This document shows positions 25,453-34,518 of a stretch of DNA of 64,000 nt, piece after piece. Source of the stretch: Candidatus Tepidiaquacellales bacterium OLB4/UTCHB1. GTDB taxonomy: Bacteria > Bacteroidota > Ignavibacteria > Tepidaquicellales > Tepidaquicellaceae. The position numbers and the translations under genes were made by a program. The stretch spans positions 101,874-165,873 of the forward strand of contig MWSW01000018.1 in assembly GCA_002050165.1 (NCBI GenBank), written 5' to 3'. Each line of letters begins with the position of its first letter. Position 1 is the first letter of the stretch. Below the pieces are notes generated by a model. The model searched no databases, was not told the origin of the DNA, and saw only the letters and a list, made by a program, of their open reading frames with translations.

Positions 25453-27744
25453 TTATTTTTTGCCGACGGGAATTGTTACTTTGAATGTACTTCCTCTCCG
25501 TTGCTTGGAAATTACCTTTATATCCCCCTTTAACCTTTTTACCGCGAGTTTTGTAATGTATAATCCTAATCCGGTGCCGTGAGTATTTTCAGTTGCTTTG
25601 TAAAACTGATTAAAAATGTATGGGATTTTTTCATCCTCTATACCAACACCATTATCTTCTACGGTGAGCGCATATTTGCCGTTTGATTTAAAAAAGGAAA
25701 TTTTTACATACGGATTTTTGGATTTTAGTTTACAGAATTTGATTGAATTCGCAAGCAAATTTTTAAGTATCAATATAAGGCGATACTCGTCCGTTATGAT
25801 TGAGTCCGATTGGTCAAACTCTCTGATGATTTTAACTTTCTCGAAGTTTTCCAAATGTGTTAATCCGGAAAGGGCTTTATCGAGTGCGCGGTTAATTTTG
25901 ATTTTTTTGAACCTGACCTGAGTTCTTGAATTTCTGGAGTAATCAATAATATCTCGAACGGTGTTATCAAGTTTGTCAACACTAGCCCTGATGTAGCTTA
26001 GATATTTTTTAACATCTTCGCCAATGACCTCATCAGCAACAACATTTAAAACGCCGAGTATAGAGGTAAGTGGCGCCCTCAAATCGTGAGAAACGCTGTA
26101 AACAAAATTATCCAATTCTTCATTGGTAGTTTCTAATTCGTTGTATTGATTAAAAAGCTTTTCCTCAGCCTCTTTTCTTTCTGTGATATCATTAGAGATT
26201 AACAAAAACTCCACAGGTGTTTTTTTGTCGTCGAAAATTGGAACGATAGTAGTATGGATCCAGAAAAATGAACCATCTTTTCTTCGGTTTTTTATTTCTC
26301 CTTTCCAAACATTACCCGCGTTTATCGTATCCCAAAGCTCTTTGAAAAATTCCGGACTGTGATAATCAGCCCAGAAAATGTAGTAGCTTGAACCTATTAG
26401 TTCTTCAGAGGAGTAACCTGAAATGTTAACAAGATTGCTGTTCACATATTTGATTTTACCATCTAAATCGCTTCGTGATATAATGTCTGAAACATCGAGT
26501 GCTGCTGTTAATTCTGTGAGGGCGTTGGCTAATTCAGTATTCTTGAGTTTCTGATATTCAATTTCTTTATCAGCTGTTTCAACTTCGTGCAATATCTGAA
26601 GGTTTTTGATTTTGTTTATGGATTGCTCGCTTAAAATTTCATTCTTGAATTTTATGAAAAGCTCTTTGTGATAAAGTGCATGTTTATAATCTCCCGTTTC
26701 CTTATACGTGTCTGACAGGATATCATGAATTTTATATATATACTCTTTAAATTTCCGTTTGGTGGAAATGTTTAATGCTTTCTTTTGCAGTTCAAGAGCA
26801 GTTTTGTAATTTTTAATTTTTAAATTGTAGCTTGAGATTGTGATCAAAACCATAACCTCATCGGATTTACTGTTAAATACCTTAGCTTCTTTTAATGATA
26901 ATTTCAGCAGTTTATCGGCATCATCAAGTAAACCTGTTTTTATGTAAGCATTAGCCAACCCGATTGTTGCATAAAGTTTGCCCGGAAAATCTTCAATTGC
27001 AATTTTTAATTTTAATGCCTCCTCAAAATATTGAATCGCTTTATTGAAATTTTCTAACCTCGTATAGGTATTGCCAATGTTTACAAGAGAATTTGATACT
27101 CCCCGAACATCTTTAACTTCTTTTTTTATTCTCAGACTTTTTTGCTCGTATTTTAGGTCGGATTCGTAATCACCGAGTTCCTTGTAAATCAATGCAAGAT
27201 TTGTTAGGCTGGATGCTTCACCAAGTTTATATTTAATTTCTTGAAATATTTTATATGCATCGAAATGGTAATTGAGTGAATTTAGGTAATCACCGAGGCT
27301 TGTATATGCGTATCCGAGATTGTTCAGACATATTGCCTCACCTTTTTTGTCTCCGGCTGACTTGTGTATCTTTAATGACTTTTTGTAATATTCGACAGCT
27401 TTGAAATAATTCCCCTTCCTTCGACTAATAATCCCGAAAATGTTGTAAACTTTTGCAATACTGTTCAAATCCCCGATACTTGAAAAAAGCTTTTGCGATT
27501 TGTTTAAATATGTTATCGCTGATTTAAAATCAGATAACCATGACTTTGTAACAGCAATATTTCTGAAAGCCTCTGCAAGCCCGGATTTATAATTTTTTTC
27601 TCTCGAAAGTTTTGCAGCAGCTTTTGCATATTCAAGCGATTTTGAATAATCTGTACTTCGGATTTCCTCTGATTGTATGTTCAGATTATCAATTTTTCTG
27701 TAATACTCTTTTGTTCGATTAGAGTTATCAGAATTTCGTCTCAT
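25453..27744 (-). CDS. Cytosolic TPR-PAS sensor histidine kinase
   Basis: A 763-residue hybrid with no signal peptide or membrane helix. About 30-365 holds eight or more TPR units with repeats such as NNLGYAYTSLGDYLNSLNYH and VNIGNTYTRLENFNKAIQYF. A PAS/PAC sensor follows (about 405-525, ending SNDITERKEAEE), then HisKA with the phospho-acceptor H553 in SVSHDLRAPLTS, and an ATPase domain with N-box NLLANSIKF (662-670), DNGVGIEDEK (697-706) and GTGLGLYITK. The signal is unknown; TPRs suggest a protein partner. It is divergent from a response regulator gene across 183 bases, its likely partner. Confidence 0.92.
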   Translation of the reverse strand: MRRNSDNSNRTKEYYRKIDNLNIQSEEIRSTDYSKSLEYAKAAAKLSREKNYKSGLAEAFRNIAVTKSWLSDFKSAITYLNKSQKLFSSIGDLNSIAKVYNIFGIISRRKGNYFKAVEYYKKSLKIHKSAGDKKGEAICLNNLGYAYTSLGDYLNSLNYHFDAYKIFQEIKYKLGEASSLTNLALIYKELGDYESDLKYEQKSLRIKKEVKDVRGVSNSLVNIGNTYTRLENFNKAIQYFEEALKLKIAIEDFPGKLYATIGLANAYIKTGLLDDADKLLKLSLKEAKVFNSKSDEVMVLITISSYNLKIKNYKTALELQKKALNISTKRKFKEYIYKIHDILSDTYKETGDYKHALYHKELFIKFKNEILSEQSINKIKNLQILHEVETADKEIEYQKLKNTELANALTELTAALDVSDIISRSDLDGKIKYVNSNLVNISGYSSEELIGSSYYIFWADYHSPEFFKELWDTINAGNVWKGEIKNRRKDGSFFWIHTTIVPIFDDKKTPVEFLLISNDITERKEAEEKLFNQYNELETTNEELDNFVYSVSHDLRAPLTSILGVLNVVADEVIGEDVKKYLSYIRASVDKLDNTVRDIIDYSRNSRTQVRFKKIKINRALDKALSGLTHLENFEKVKIIREFDQSDSIITDEYRLILILKNLLANSIKFCKLKSKNPYVKISFFKSNGKYALTVEDNGVGIEDEKIPYIFNQFYKATENTHGTGLGLYITKLAVKRLKGDIKVISKQRRGSTFKVTIPVGKK

Positions 27745-27927
27745 AAATGGAAAAATAATAAAATTTTTTTAGTCATGATACTGTAATTATTCCGAATTGT
27801 TAAAGAAATTACTTGTTTCTTTTAGTACCTAAAGTTAACTTGAAGGAGTGAATAAGTTAATGTTTCATCAACTTGTGCAGTATAATCTATAAAAATTCAG
27901 TGTTTTTAAACTCTTTTAGTCTTTATT

Positions 27928-29307
27928 ATGCCAAATGTACTAATTGCAGACGACGATAAATTCTCAAGAATTCTCTTGGAGAAAATTGTACAAAAGATCG
28001 GCTACACGACTGATAGTGTAGAAGACGGGAAGTCCGCACTTGAAGCATTGAAAGGGACAAAGTACGATATTTTGTTGACTGACTTCAATATGCCGGCGAT
28101 GAACGGCATTGAATTAACACGACGCGCATTGGAGCTCGATAATTCAATATTGGTAATTCTTATCACCGCATACGGTTCGATAAAGCAAGCAGTGGAAGCT
28201 ATAAAACTTGGTGCTTATGATTATCTGACCAAGCCGGTTAATAACGATGAACTTCAGTTGATAATGAAACGCGGGCTTGAAACCCTTAGCCTGCTAAAAG
28301 AGGTAATATTACTACGACAACAGTTAGACAGTATTGAAGGGCATTTTGATTTCATTACGGAAAGTAACGCAGTCAGAAAAATATTAGACGAGGCAAAGAA
28401 AACTTCCAATTCAGATTCAATTATATTAATTACCGGTGAAGGTGGTAGCGGTAAGGAACATCTCGCAAGATATATTCACCACAACAGTAATCGTGCAAAA
28501 GAGCAGTTCGTGGTTGTTAACTGTTCGTCGGTTTCAAAAGAGGAACTGGAATCGAATCTGTTCGGGGTTTCGGATACAGGCGAAGGTGTGGCAAAGTTGG
28601 GTTATCTTGAGATTGCAGAGAACGGTACAATTTTTCTTGACGATATAACCAGCGTTGACCTTGCACTCCAATACACGCTTGTTAGAGTTCTCCAGAGCAG
28701 GAAATTTTCAAGGGTGAATGAAAACAAGGTTCAAACTACAAATGCACGGATAATTGCAGCTACTTCAAATGATATACCTTCGTTAATTTCGAAGGGATTG
28801 TTCAGGGAAGATTTGTATTATATTATGAATGTATTTGAATACAATCTATTGCCGTTGCGCAATCGTCCTGAAGATATCATCCTTTATTTTAACAAATTCA
28901 TCCAGAACTATACAAATCTTTACGGCAAGAGGATTAGAGAAATTTCCTCTGAAGTGCGGGCAGCTTTGTTAAACTACGATTGGCCGGGAAATGTGAGGGA
29001 ATTGAAAAATATTGCGGAACGGGTTAGTATTCTGGCAGAGAATGAAAAAATTACACCGGATTTGTTACCGGATAAAATGTTCATAAAAGAAGAAAAGTCA
29101 AAAGTCCTTCTGACGAACGATTTTAACGAAAACAAGAGAGAAGTCGTAAGGGAATTTGAGAGAAAATTTCTAACGAAGTTTTTGAAACTCTTCCGGGGTA
29201 ATATTTCTGCTACTGCACGGGAAATTAACTTCCACCCTGTAACTCTACGCCAGAAGTTAATTGATCTGGGGATTAACCCAAAAGAGTTTAAGAAGAAGCT
29301 GAACTGA
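27928..29307 (+). CDS. NtrC-type response regulator lacking the GAFTGA loop
   Basis: 459 residues in three parts. The receiver domain (1-120) has D8-D10, phospho-acceptor D52, T80 and K102. An AAA+ domain (about 130-365) follows, then a Fis-type HTH (about 425-455, GNISATAREINFHPVTLRQK). Walker A GEGGSGKE (160-167) is intact. Between LFG (201-203) and LGYLEIAENGTIFLDD the sigma-54-contacting GAFTGA stretch is missing. Walker B ends DD (228-229) instead of DE, and I289 replaces the usual arginine after FREDLYY. Family knowledge says GAFTGA contacts sigma-54. I infer a regulator that does not activate sigma-54, comparable to the known GAFTGA-less NtrC relatives that work with sigma-70. Confidence 0.9.
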   Translation: MPNVLIADDDKFSRILLEKIVQKIGYTTDSVEDGKSALEALKGTKYDILLTDFNMPAMNGIELTRRALELDNSILVILITAYGSIKQAVEAIKLGAYDYLTKPVNNDELQLIMKRGLETLSLLKEVILLRQQLDSIEGHFDFITESNAVRKILDEAKKTSNSDSIILITGEGGSGKEHLARYIHHNSNRAKEQFVVVNCSSVSKEELESNLFGVSDTGEGVAKLGYLEIAENGTIFLDDITSVDLALQYTLVRVLQSRKFSRVNENKVQTTNARIIAATSNDIPSLISKGLFREDLYYIMNVFEYNLLPLRNRPEDIILYFNKFIQNYTNLYGKRIREISSEVRAALLNYDWPGNVRELKNIAERVSILAENEKITPDLLPDKMFIKEEKSKVLLTNDFNENKREVVREFERKFLTKFLKLFRGNISATAREINFHPVTLRQKLIDLGINPKEFKKKLN

Positions 29308-29545
29308 AATTTCTAACCATCGCAGATTCAGTTTTCAGGGTTAACAATAAACTGATTGAAACGAGTTCGGCAAATTTCTTTTGTTCATTCACACAGATGA
29401 GCTCTGTTGTTATCTCGTCGTTTTCAAGTGAAAATATTTCCTTAGAGCGTACCTTTATACGCGACGGAAAATAAATTATTTGCGGACTAAGATTGAGCAT
29501 TGTTACTAAAATTAGGGTCAGTATTAATCTCTTCCATAGCGCCAT
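29288..29545 (-). CDS. Possible small secreted or membrane-anchored protein
   Basis: A weakly supported 85-residue frame from ATG at 29545 (MALWKRLILTLILVTMLNLS), with a hydrophobic N-terminus that could be a signal peptide or anchor. A TTG at 29581 would add 12 residues. The rest (KVRSKEIFSLENDEITTELICVNE in two parts) is not recognised. It fills an otherwise empty 298-base gap but its end overlaps the regulator gene by 20 bases on the other strand. It could also be chance. Confidence 0.4.
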   Translation of the reverse strand: MALWKRLILTLILVTMLNLSPQIIYFPSRIKVRSKEIFSLENDEITTELICVNEQKKFAELVSISLLLTLKTESAMVRNFSSASS

Positions 29546-29605
29546 AATTCTAAATTTGTTAACGGAAACTAAAAAATGCAACTCATATTCTGATGTTATA
29601 TTTAA

Positions 29606-30424
29606 TTGAATCTTGGTGCATATATATTTAAGTTTACCAAAAAATTTTTGCTCACTGCTTTATTCGTAGGTTTTCTTCTTGGTTACATCCTTTCGATGCC
29701 CCCGATGGGTCCCACAAATTTCGCTGTAATGTCAAAAGGTTTCAGAAAGCAAATTGGAGAGGGACTTGCAATTGGCGCCGGCGCCGGGTTCATGGACATG
29801 ATATATGTGATGATTTCATATGGCGGAGTTGCGCTCGTTGTTACTGTCCTACCTGCATCTATAATCACTTTTTTTGAGGAACATGAATTGGCGGTAAAAT
29901 TAATCGGCGCTTTGCTTGGATCGTTGGTTGTTATCGTCTATGGTATCAGTATAATTAACAAAAAAATTCAGATTGATAACTCCTCACATACGTTGTCCGA
30001 AGAAATTTTTGAAGACGATATAAAACATTCAGAGGAAATTCTTCACGATAGGGAGGAAAAATTTAAAAAGCTGTTCCATGTATCCCGGGAGAAAGAAAGG
30101 AACGGCTTCTTCATAAAAAATTTTTTTACCGGAGTATTATTTTGCCTGTCGTCAATAACATTGCCTGCTTCATGGATAGCTATTGTTGGTTACCTTAAAA
30201 GTTATCGGATTCTTGATTCAAACTTTTTTACCGGATTTGTGTTTGGGCTATCAGTTATGATCGGTACGGTAGCCTGGTTTTACACACTCCTGAAAATTCT
30301 GAAACAATATACCCATAAATTAAAATCTACAACTTTAATTACCATTAACAAGACAGTGGGGATATTGCTTATCTTGTTAGGTGTTTACCTCATCGTTAAT
30401 GTCTTATATTTCGCAATGTCTTGA
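29606..30424 (+). CDS. LysE-family-like membrane exporter
   Basis: A 272-residue membrane protein with hydrophobic segments at about 15-35, 65-90, 95-118, 172-195, 200-230 and 245-270. The first contains GYILSMPPMGPTNFAVM, which resembles the conserved PxGP motif of LysE/RhtB amino acid exporters. A long charged cytosolic loop (about 125-170, rich in E, D, H, K) splits the helices into two halves, as in this family. The start is TTG at 29606; no ATG gives a full first helix. The substrate cannot be inferred. The RING-like gene begins 30 bases downstream. Confidence 0.75.
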   Translation: MNLGAYIFKFTKKFLLTALFVGFLLGYILSMPPMGPTNFAVMSKGFRKQIGEGLAIGAGAGFMDMIYVMISYGGVALVVTVLPASIITFFEEHELAVKLIGALLGSLVVIVYGISIINKKIQIDNSSHTLSEEIFEDDIKHSEEILHDREEKFKKLFHVSREKERNGFFIKNFFTGVLFCLSSITLPASWIAIVGYLKSYRILDSNFFTGFVFGLSVMIGTVAWFYTLLKILKQYTHKLKSTTLITINKTVGILLILLGVYLIVNVLYFAMS

Positions 30425-30454
30425 TTTAATTTAATTGCTGAAATAATTTGTAAG

Positions 30455-31954
30455 GTGTACAATTCAGAACTTAAAACCTGTGAATATTGCCATTCGAATA
30501 TTAAATTAAATTCGGATGTAGTAATCTGTCCGCGGTGTCAGACGCCATATCATCCTGATTGCTGGCTGGAAAATGACGGTTGCGCTGTTTACGGTTGCGG
30601 ATATAAAACATCATCAGATGACAATTTATCAGACTCTCTGAAACCGGATGAACTCGTAGAAATTGAATTTCTAATCAATGAAAGAAATTATATTGAAGCG
30701 ATTAACGAGTGCAAAAGCAGGCTAAAGTTAGACAAGAATAATGTTAACCTTAAACGTCTCTATAACAAAGCGGTATCTCACATTAATGTGAAAACAAAGC
30801 TGATTGAGGAAGGTGATAATTTTTTTGAATCCGGTGATTACCAGAATGCCTCAGTATTTTATAACCGCGCTTTACGTTACTGTAATGAATTTGACACGTC
30901 CGTTATCCAATCCCGACTTGAGATTATTAACCACAACATTCCACTTGAAATAAGACGAAAGAGAATCGGAAATGCGCTAACGGCTTTTATTGTTATAGTG
31001 ATGCTTTTCATTGGTGTGGCTTCTTATTATTATTTTGTCATGTTAGAAGATGAGCGTGAATTTAAAAAAATTGAATCATCGGAAAACATTAGCGATATTA
31101 TGAATACTGAGATTCAAATTTCAAAATATGAAAACTTCCGGCAACATGCCAAAGATGGTAAATGGCGGGATAAAGCAGATGAGAAAATCAATTTCATGTC
31201 GGCCTATCTCGCAAAACAACTATACCTGGATGATTGGCGCACAGCCAAAAAATATTTGAAAAAAGTAAATAGTTCGGAACTTCAAAGTGCGTACAGGGAA
31301 ATTGATAAACGGATTTACTTAGAGGCGTTGAAGGAATTTAAAGAGAGGATTAAACAAGCCAACGATTATAACAAATCCGGAAATTATTCCGAATCTAAAT
31401 ATTCAATTGAATCAGCTATAGAGATTGTAAATCATTTCCCGGAAGATAAATTCAGGGGGATTCGGGAATCGTTACAAAGTGACGTTTACTTGCTAAAGGA
31501 AAAAATATCTCAACTGGTAAAGTATAAAAATGTAATTGAGGAAATACGGGAGAAGAAAAACGACCTTGGAAATATACAGTCAACAAAAAAAGAAATTTAT
31601 TCTCCGGATGAAACCATTGTCATTTCCGGTGTGGTTACGGGAAATCTTGGTCGCGGGCTTATTGCGGTCAAGTCAACCTCCGGCAAACAAGTAGCGCTCA
31701 ATACCGGTTCGTATAATTTTTCCGAAGGTGATTATATTACATTGGAATCTATCCAGGAAGGAAAATTTAAGTTTATTAATGGTGGTGTTGAGGAATCAAT
31801 CCCAATGTATATTGCGGTGTTACCTGACCAGTCAATGAATTATTCTGCATTAACAGATTACGAGCGTTTGGCAATTCAACAACGATTGGCATTTTTGCAA
31901 TCACAGAAAAAATACCTGGACAGTTTAATGAATATTAAACTAAAAACGCATTAA
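30455..31954 (+). CDS. RING-like zinc finger, TPR, single-span membrane protein
   Basis: 499 residues starting at GTG 30455. The N-terminus (9-48) has eight spaced ligands, C9, C12, C25, C28, H33, C36, C43 and C48. This is the pattern of the prokaryotic RING family 1 treble clef. A helical TPR-like part follows (about 65-155), then one membrane helix (about 171-196), a helical charged region (about 200-370) and a beta-rich module (about 385-465, with VISGVVTGNLGRGLIAVKS). With the RING inside the cell, the C-terminal 300 residues would be periplasmic. The function is unknown. Prokaryotic RINGs have been discussed as relatives of ubiquitin-ligase fingers, but no ubiquitin-like gene is nearby. 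Confidence 0.8.
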   Translation: MYNSELKTCEYCHSNIKLNSDVVICPRCQTPYHPDCWLENDGCAVYGCGYKTSSDDNLSDSLKPDELVEIEFLINERNYIEAINECKSRLKLDKNNVNLKRLYNKAVSHINVKTKLIEEGDNFFESGDYQNASVFYNRALRYCNEFDTSVIQSRLEIINHNIPLEIRRKRIGNALTAFIVIVMLFIGVASYYYFVMLEDEREFKKIESSENISDIMNTEIQISKYENFRQHAKDGKWRDKADEKINFMSAYLAKQLYLDDWRTAKKYLKKVNSSELQSAYREIDKRIYLEALKEFKERIKQANDYNKSGNYSESKYSIESAIEIVNHFPEDKFRGIRESLQSDVYLLKEKISQLVKYKNVIEEIREKKNDLGNIQSTKKEIYSPDETIVISGVVTGNLGRGLIAVKSTSGKQVALNTGSYNFSEGDYITLESIQEGKFKFINGGVEESIPMYIAVLPDQSMNYSALTDYERLAIQQRLAFLQSQKKYLDSLMNIKLKTH

Positions 31955-32063
31955 ATAAATCCGGCGACTTTTACTTTTCAATCAATTCAGTTCCACTGAA
32001 AATTCCTTGAGTTGTATATTGCTTTAAAAAACCATTTTACATAAATTATATGTTCGCATAAAT

Positions 32064-32146
32064 GGGTAGGTAGCGAAGTGGTTAAACGCAACAGACTGTA
32101 AATCTGTCGACTTCGGTCTTCGGAGGTTCGAATCCTTCCCTACCCA
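32064..32146 (+). tRNA. tRNA-Tyr (GTA)
   Basis: A class II tRNA of 83 bases with acceptor GGGTAGG/CCTACCC, anticodon loop CTGTAAA with GTA, a long variable arm and T loop TTCGAAT. It is the first of four tRNAs ahead of secE. A possible promoter (TTG at 32019, 20-base spacer, TAAATTAT at 32042) precedes it, with two mismatches to consensus. Confidence 0.96.
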
Positions 32147-32173
32147 CACCTGAATTGCAATTTAGGCGGATAC

Positions 32174-32246
32174 GCGGGAGTAACTCAGTTGGTAGAGTCA
32201 CAGCCTTCCAAGCTGTTGGTCGCGGGTTCGAGTCCCGTCTCCCGCT
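32174..32246 (+). tRNA. tRNA-Gly (TCC)
   Basis: 73 bases with acceptor GCGGGAG/CTCCCGC, anticodon loop CTTCCAA with TCC, T loop TTCGAGT and discriminator T. It is second in the Tyr-Gly-Thr-Trp cluster, an order shared with many bacteria. Confidence 0.97.
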
Positions 32247-32307
32247 CATTACGAAGAGGGGTAAAAATATTTAGTTTAGCATATTTCCGATCTTTGAAAA
32301 ACTTGAA

Positions 32308-32380
<73 letters not shown>

Positions 32381-32394
32381 CTAAATTTGATTTT

Positions 32395-32467
32395 ACGGGT
32401 GTAGCTCAATTGGTAGAGTAGCGGTCTCCAAAACCGTTGGTTGGGGGTTCGAGTCCCTCCTCCCGTG
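32395..32467 (+). tRNA. tRNA-Trp (CCA)
   Basis: 73 bases with anticodon loop CTCCAAA containing CCA and T loop TTCGAGT. The acceptor ACGGGTG pairs with CTCCCGT except for a T-T mismatch at the sixth pair (32400 with 32461). All other arms pair. It lies directly before secE, its normal position. Confidence 0.94.
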
Positions 32468-32498
32468 CTGCCATGCCGAATCTGAAATTATAACCATT

Positions 32499-32681
32499 AT
32501 GAAAGAAAAAATAATCAACTATTTTAAAGATATTGTTAAGGAAATGAAAAAAGTTTCCTGGCCTACTAAAGAACAATTGAGAGATTACACGAAAATCGTA
32601 ATATTAACTATGCTCCTGATGTCATTATTCGTGTATATAGTTGATAAAGGTTTTAGCGAGATTTTGAAAGTAATTTTTTAA
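32499..32681 (+). CDS. secE: Preprotein translocase subunit SecE
   Basis: Small essential part of the SecYEG channel in the inner membrane. The 60-residue single-helix form has the amphipathic DIVKEMKKVSWPTKEQLRDYT stretch (in part, 11-30) followed by a membrane helix (about 34-56). Most non-proteobacterial SecE proteins have this short form. nusG follows 8 bases later, the standard order. Confidence 0.96.
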   Translation: MKEKIINYFKDIVKEMKKVSWPTKEQLRDYTKIVILTMLLMSLFVYIVDKGFSEILKVIF

Positions 32682-32689
32682 AATAACAA

Positions 32690-33313
32690 ATGAGCGACGA
32701 TAAAAAGAAATCGGACGATGTTTTACCTGAAAAAAGTTCTTCAACCGAATACACTGAAGATAATGATAGGTTCAAATGGTATGCAGTAAGGATAATTTCA
32801 GGTCATGAAAAGAAGGTGAAGATATATCTTGACAATGAAATTAAAAATGAGGGGATGGAAGATAAAATTAAAGAAGTCATCATCCCTTACGAAAAAGTTT
32901 ATGAGATAAAATCCGGCAAGAAGAAAATAAAAAATAAAAATTTTCTCCCGGGGTATATTATAGTCGTTGCCGACCTTGATGAAGCCGTGAAGCACTTCAT
33001 TAATAGTATCCCTTCAATATTAAATATGGTAGGACCAAAGGGCACGAGCGCTAAAGTTGAACCGGTTGCTTTATCACCTGAAGAAGTTGCGAGATTAAAA
33101 ATTAAGTTGAATCAGGATATGAATGAACAAAAGGTAGATTTTGTGCTTTGTGAAGGTGACCCGGTTAAGGTAACCAGCGGACCATTCAATAATTTTAGCG
33201 GAAATGTACTTGAAGTTAATAATGATAAGATGAAGGTCAAGGTGATGGTCAGTATTTTTGGTAGAAAAACCCCGATTGAATTAGATTTTACTGAAATTGA
33301 AAAAGAAAAATAA
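32690..33313 (+). CDS. nusG: Transcription elongation/antitermination factor NusG
   Basis: Binds RNA polymerase across the clamp and links it to Rho or ribosomes. The 207-residue protein has an acidic N-terminal extension (about 1-26), then the NGN domain starting KWYAVRIISGHEKKVK, with FLPGYIIVVADL. The C-terminal KOW domain contains GDPVKVTSGPFNNFSGNV and ends GRKTPIELDFTEIE. It lies between secE and rplK as in most bacteria. Confidence 0.97.
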   Translation: MSDDKKKSDDVLPEKSSSTEYTEDNDRFKWYAVRIISGHEKKVKIYLDNEIKNEGMEDKIKEVIIPYEKVYEIKSGKKKIKNKNFLPGYIIVVADLDEAVKHFINSIPSILNMVGPKGTSAKVEPVALSPEEVARLKIKLNQDMNEQKVDFVLCEGDPVKVTSGPFNNFSGNVLEVNNDKMKVKVMVSIFGRKTPIELDFTEIEKEK

Positions 33314-33325
33314 CATTATTATTCC

Positions 33326-33748
33326 ATGGCAAAGAAAATAACAGATTATATTAAACTCCAGATACCTGCGGGTGGGGCGACAATGGCGCCTCCTGTCGGA
33401 CCTGCTCTAGGCCAAAGGGGTGTCAACGGAATGGAGTTCTGTAAGCAGTTCAATGCACGAACACAGGATAAAAAAGGATTAATTATCCCTGTTGTAATAA
33501 CGGTATATTCCGATAAGTCTTTTACCTTCATTACAAAAACACCGCCTGCTGCTGTACTCCTCTTGAAGGCTGCTGGGTTGGAAAAGGGTTCCGGCGAACC
33601 AAACAAAAATAAAGTGGGGAAGGTTTCACTTAAACAGGTGCAGGAAATTGCCGAAACCAAAATGCCGGATTTGAATGCCCGCGATATTGAACATGCAATG
33701 AACCTGGTTAAAGGTACCGCGAGAAGCATGGGAATTACGGTTGAGTAA
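33326..33748 (+). CDS. rplK: Ribosomal protein L11
   Basis: Part of the 50S GTPase-associated centre; senses stalled ribosomes for RelA-type enzymes. The 140-residue protein shows [21 protein letters not shown], the typical proline-rich N-terminal region, and [14 protein letters not shown]. Its C-terminal rRNA-binding domain ends in [13 protein letters not shown]. It is followed by rplA after 28 bases. Confidence 0.98.
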   Translation: MAKKITDYIKLQIPAGGATMAPPVGPALGQRGVNGMEFCKQFNARTQDKKGLIIPVVITVYSDKSFTFITKTPPAAVLLLKAAGLEKGSGEPNKNKVGKVSLKQVQEIAETKMPDLNARDIEHAMNLVKGTARSMGITVE

Positions 33749-33776
33749 AATTTATTAAAGTTTAAAATATTTTGAA

Positions 33777-34481
33777 ATGAAACTTACCAAAAGGCAGAAA
33801 GAAAATAATTCATTATTTGAACCAGACAAAGCTTACAGTATTGCTGAGGCAATAGACATTCTGAAAAGAACAAAAAAAGCTAAGTTCGATGAATCCGTTG
33901 AAATTGCAATGAACCTTGGGGTTGATCCAAGGCATGCTGATCAGGTTGTGAGGGGAACAGTATCGCTGCCTCATGGAACGGGTAAAGAAATGCGGGTACT
34001 CGTAATTGCAAAACCTGATAAGCATCAGGAAGCAAAAGATGCAGGAGCAGACCATGTCGGTTTCGAGGAATATTTTGAAAAGATAAAAGAAGGATGGACA
34101 GACATAGATGTTATCATCGCTACTCCGGATGCTATGAGCGAACTTGGAAAACTCGGAAAAATCCTGGGTCCGCGTGGTTTAATGCCAAATCCTAAAAGTG
34201 GGACTGTAACTATGGATGTTGCAAAGGCAGTTAAGGAAGTTAAAGCTGGTAAAATAGATTTCAGAGTTGACAAAACCGGTATTGTACATTCGGCAATTGG
34301 CAAGTTATCTTTTGATGCAGATAAATTGTTAGAAAATATTACGACTTTCGTGAACATAGTTATTAAATTAAAACCTGCGGCAGCAAAGGGGACTTACGTT
34401 AAAGCGGTTACACTCGCGACTACGATGGGACCCGGAGTAAAAATTGACAGAAATCTGCTCGATGTCAAGCGGGCTGCATAA
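33777..34481 (+). CDS. rplA: Ribosomal protein L1
   Basis: Forms the L1 stalk that moves deacylated tRNA out of the ribosome; in many bacteria it also represses its own mRNA. The 234-residue protein has [21 protein letters not shown] near the start, the central [19 protein letters not shown], and [20 protein letters not shown] translational operator mimic is expected in the rplK leader, but I could not identify it. Confidence 0.98.
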   Translation: MKLTKRQKENNSLFEPDKAYSIAEAIDILKRTKKAKFDESVEIAMNLGVDPRHADQVVRGTVSLPHGTGKEMRVLVIAKPDKHQEAKDAGADHVGFEEYFEKIKEGWTDIDVIIATPDAMSELGKLGKILGPRGLMPNPKSGTVTMDVAKAVKEVKAGKIDFRVDKTGIVHSAIGKLSFDADKLLENITTFVNIVIKLKPAAAKGTYVKAVTLATTMGPGVKIDRNLLDVKRAA

Positions 34482-34518
34482 GTTACATTTAGAAATTACG
34501 CACTCATAATAAAATATA

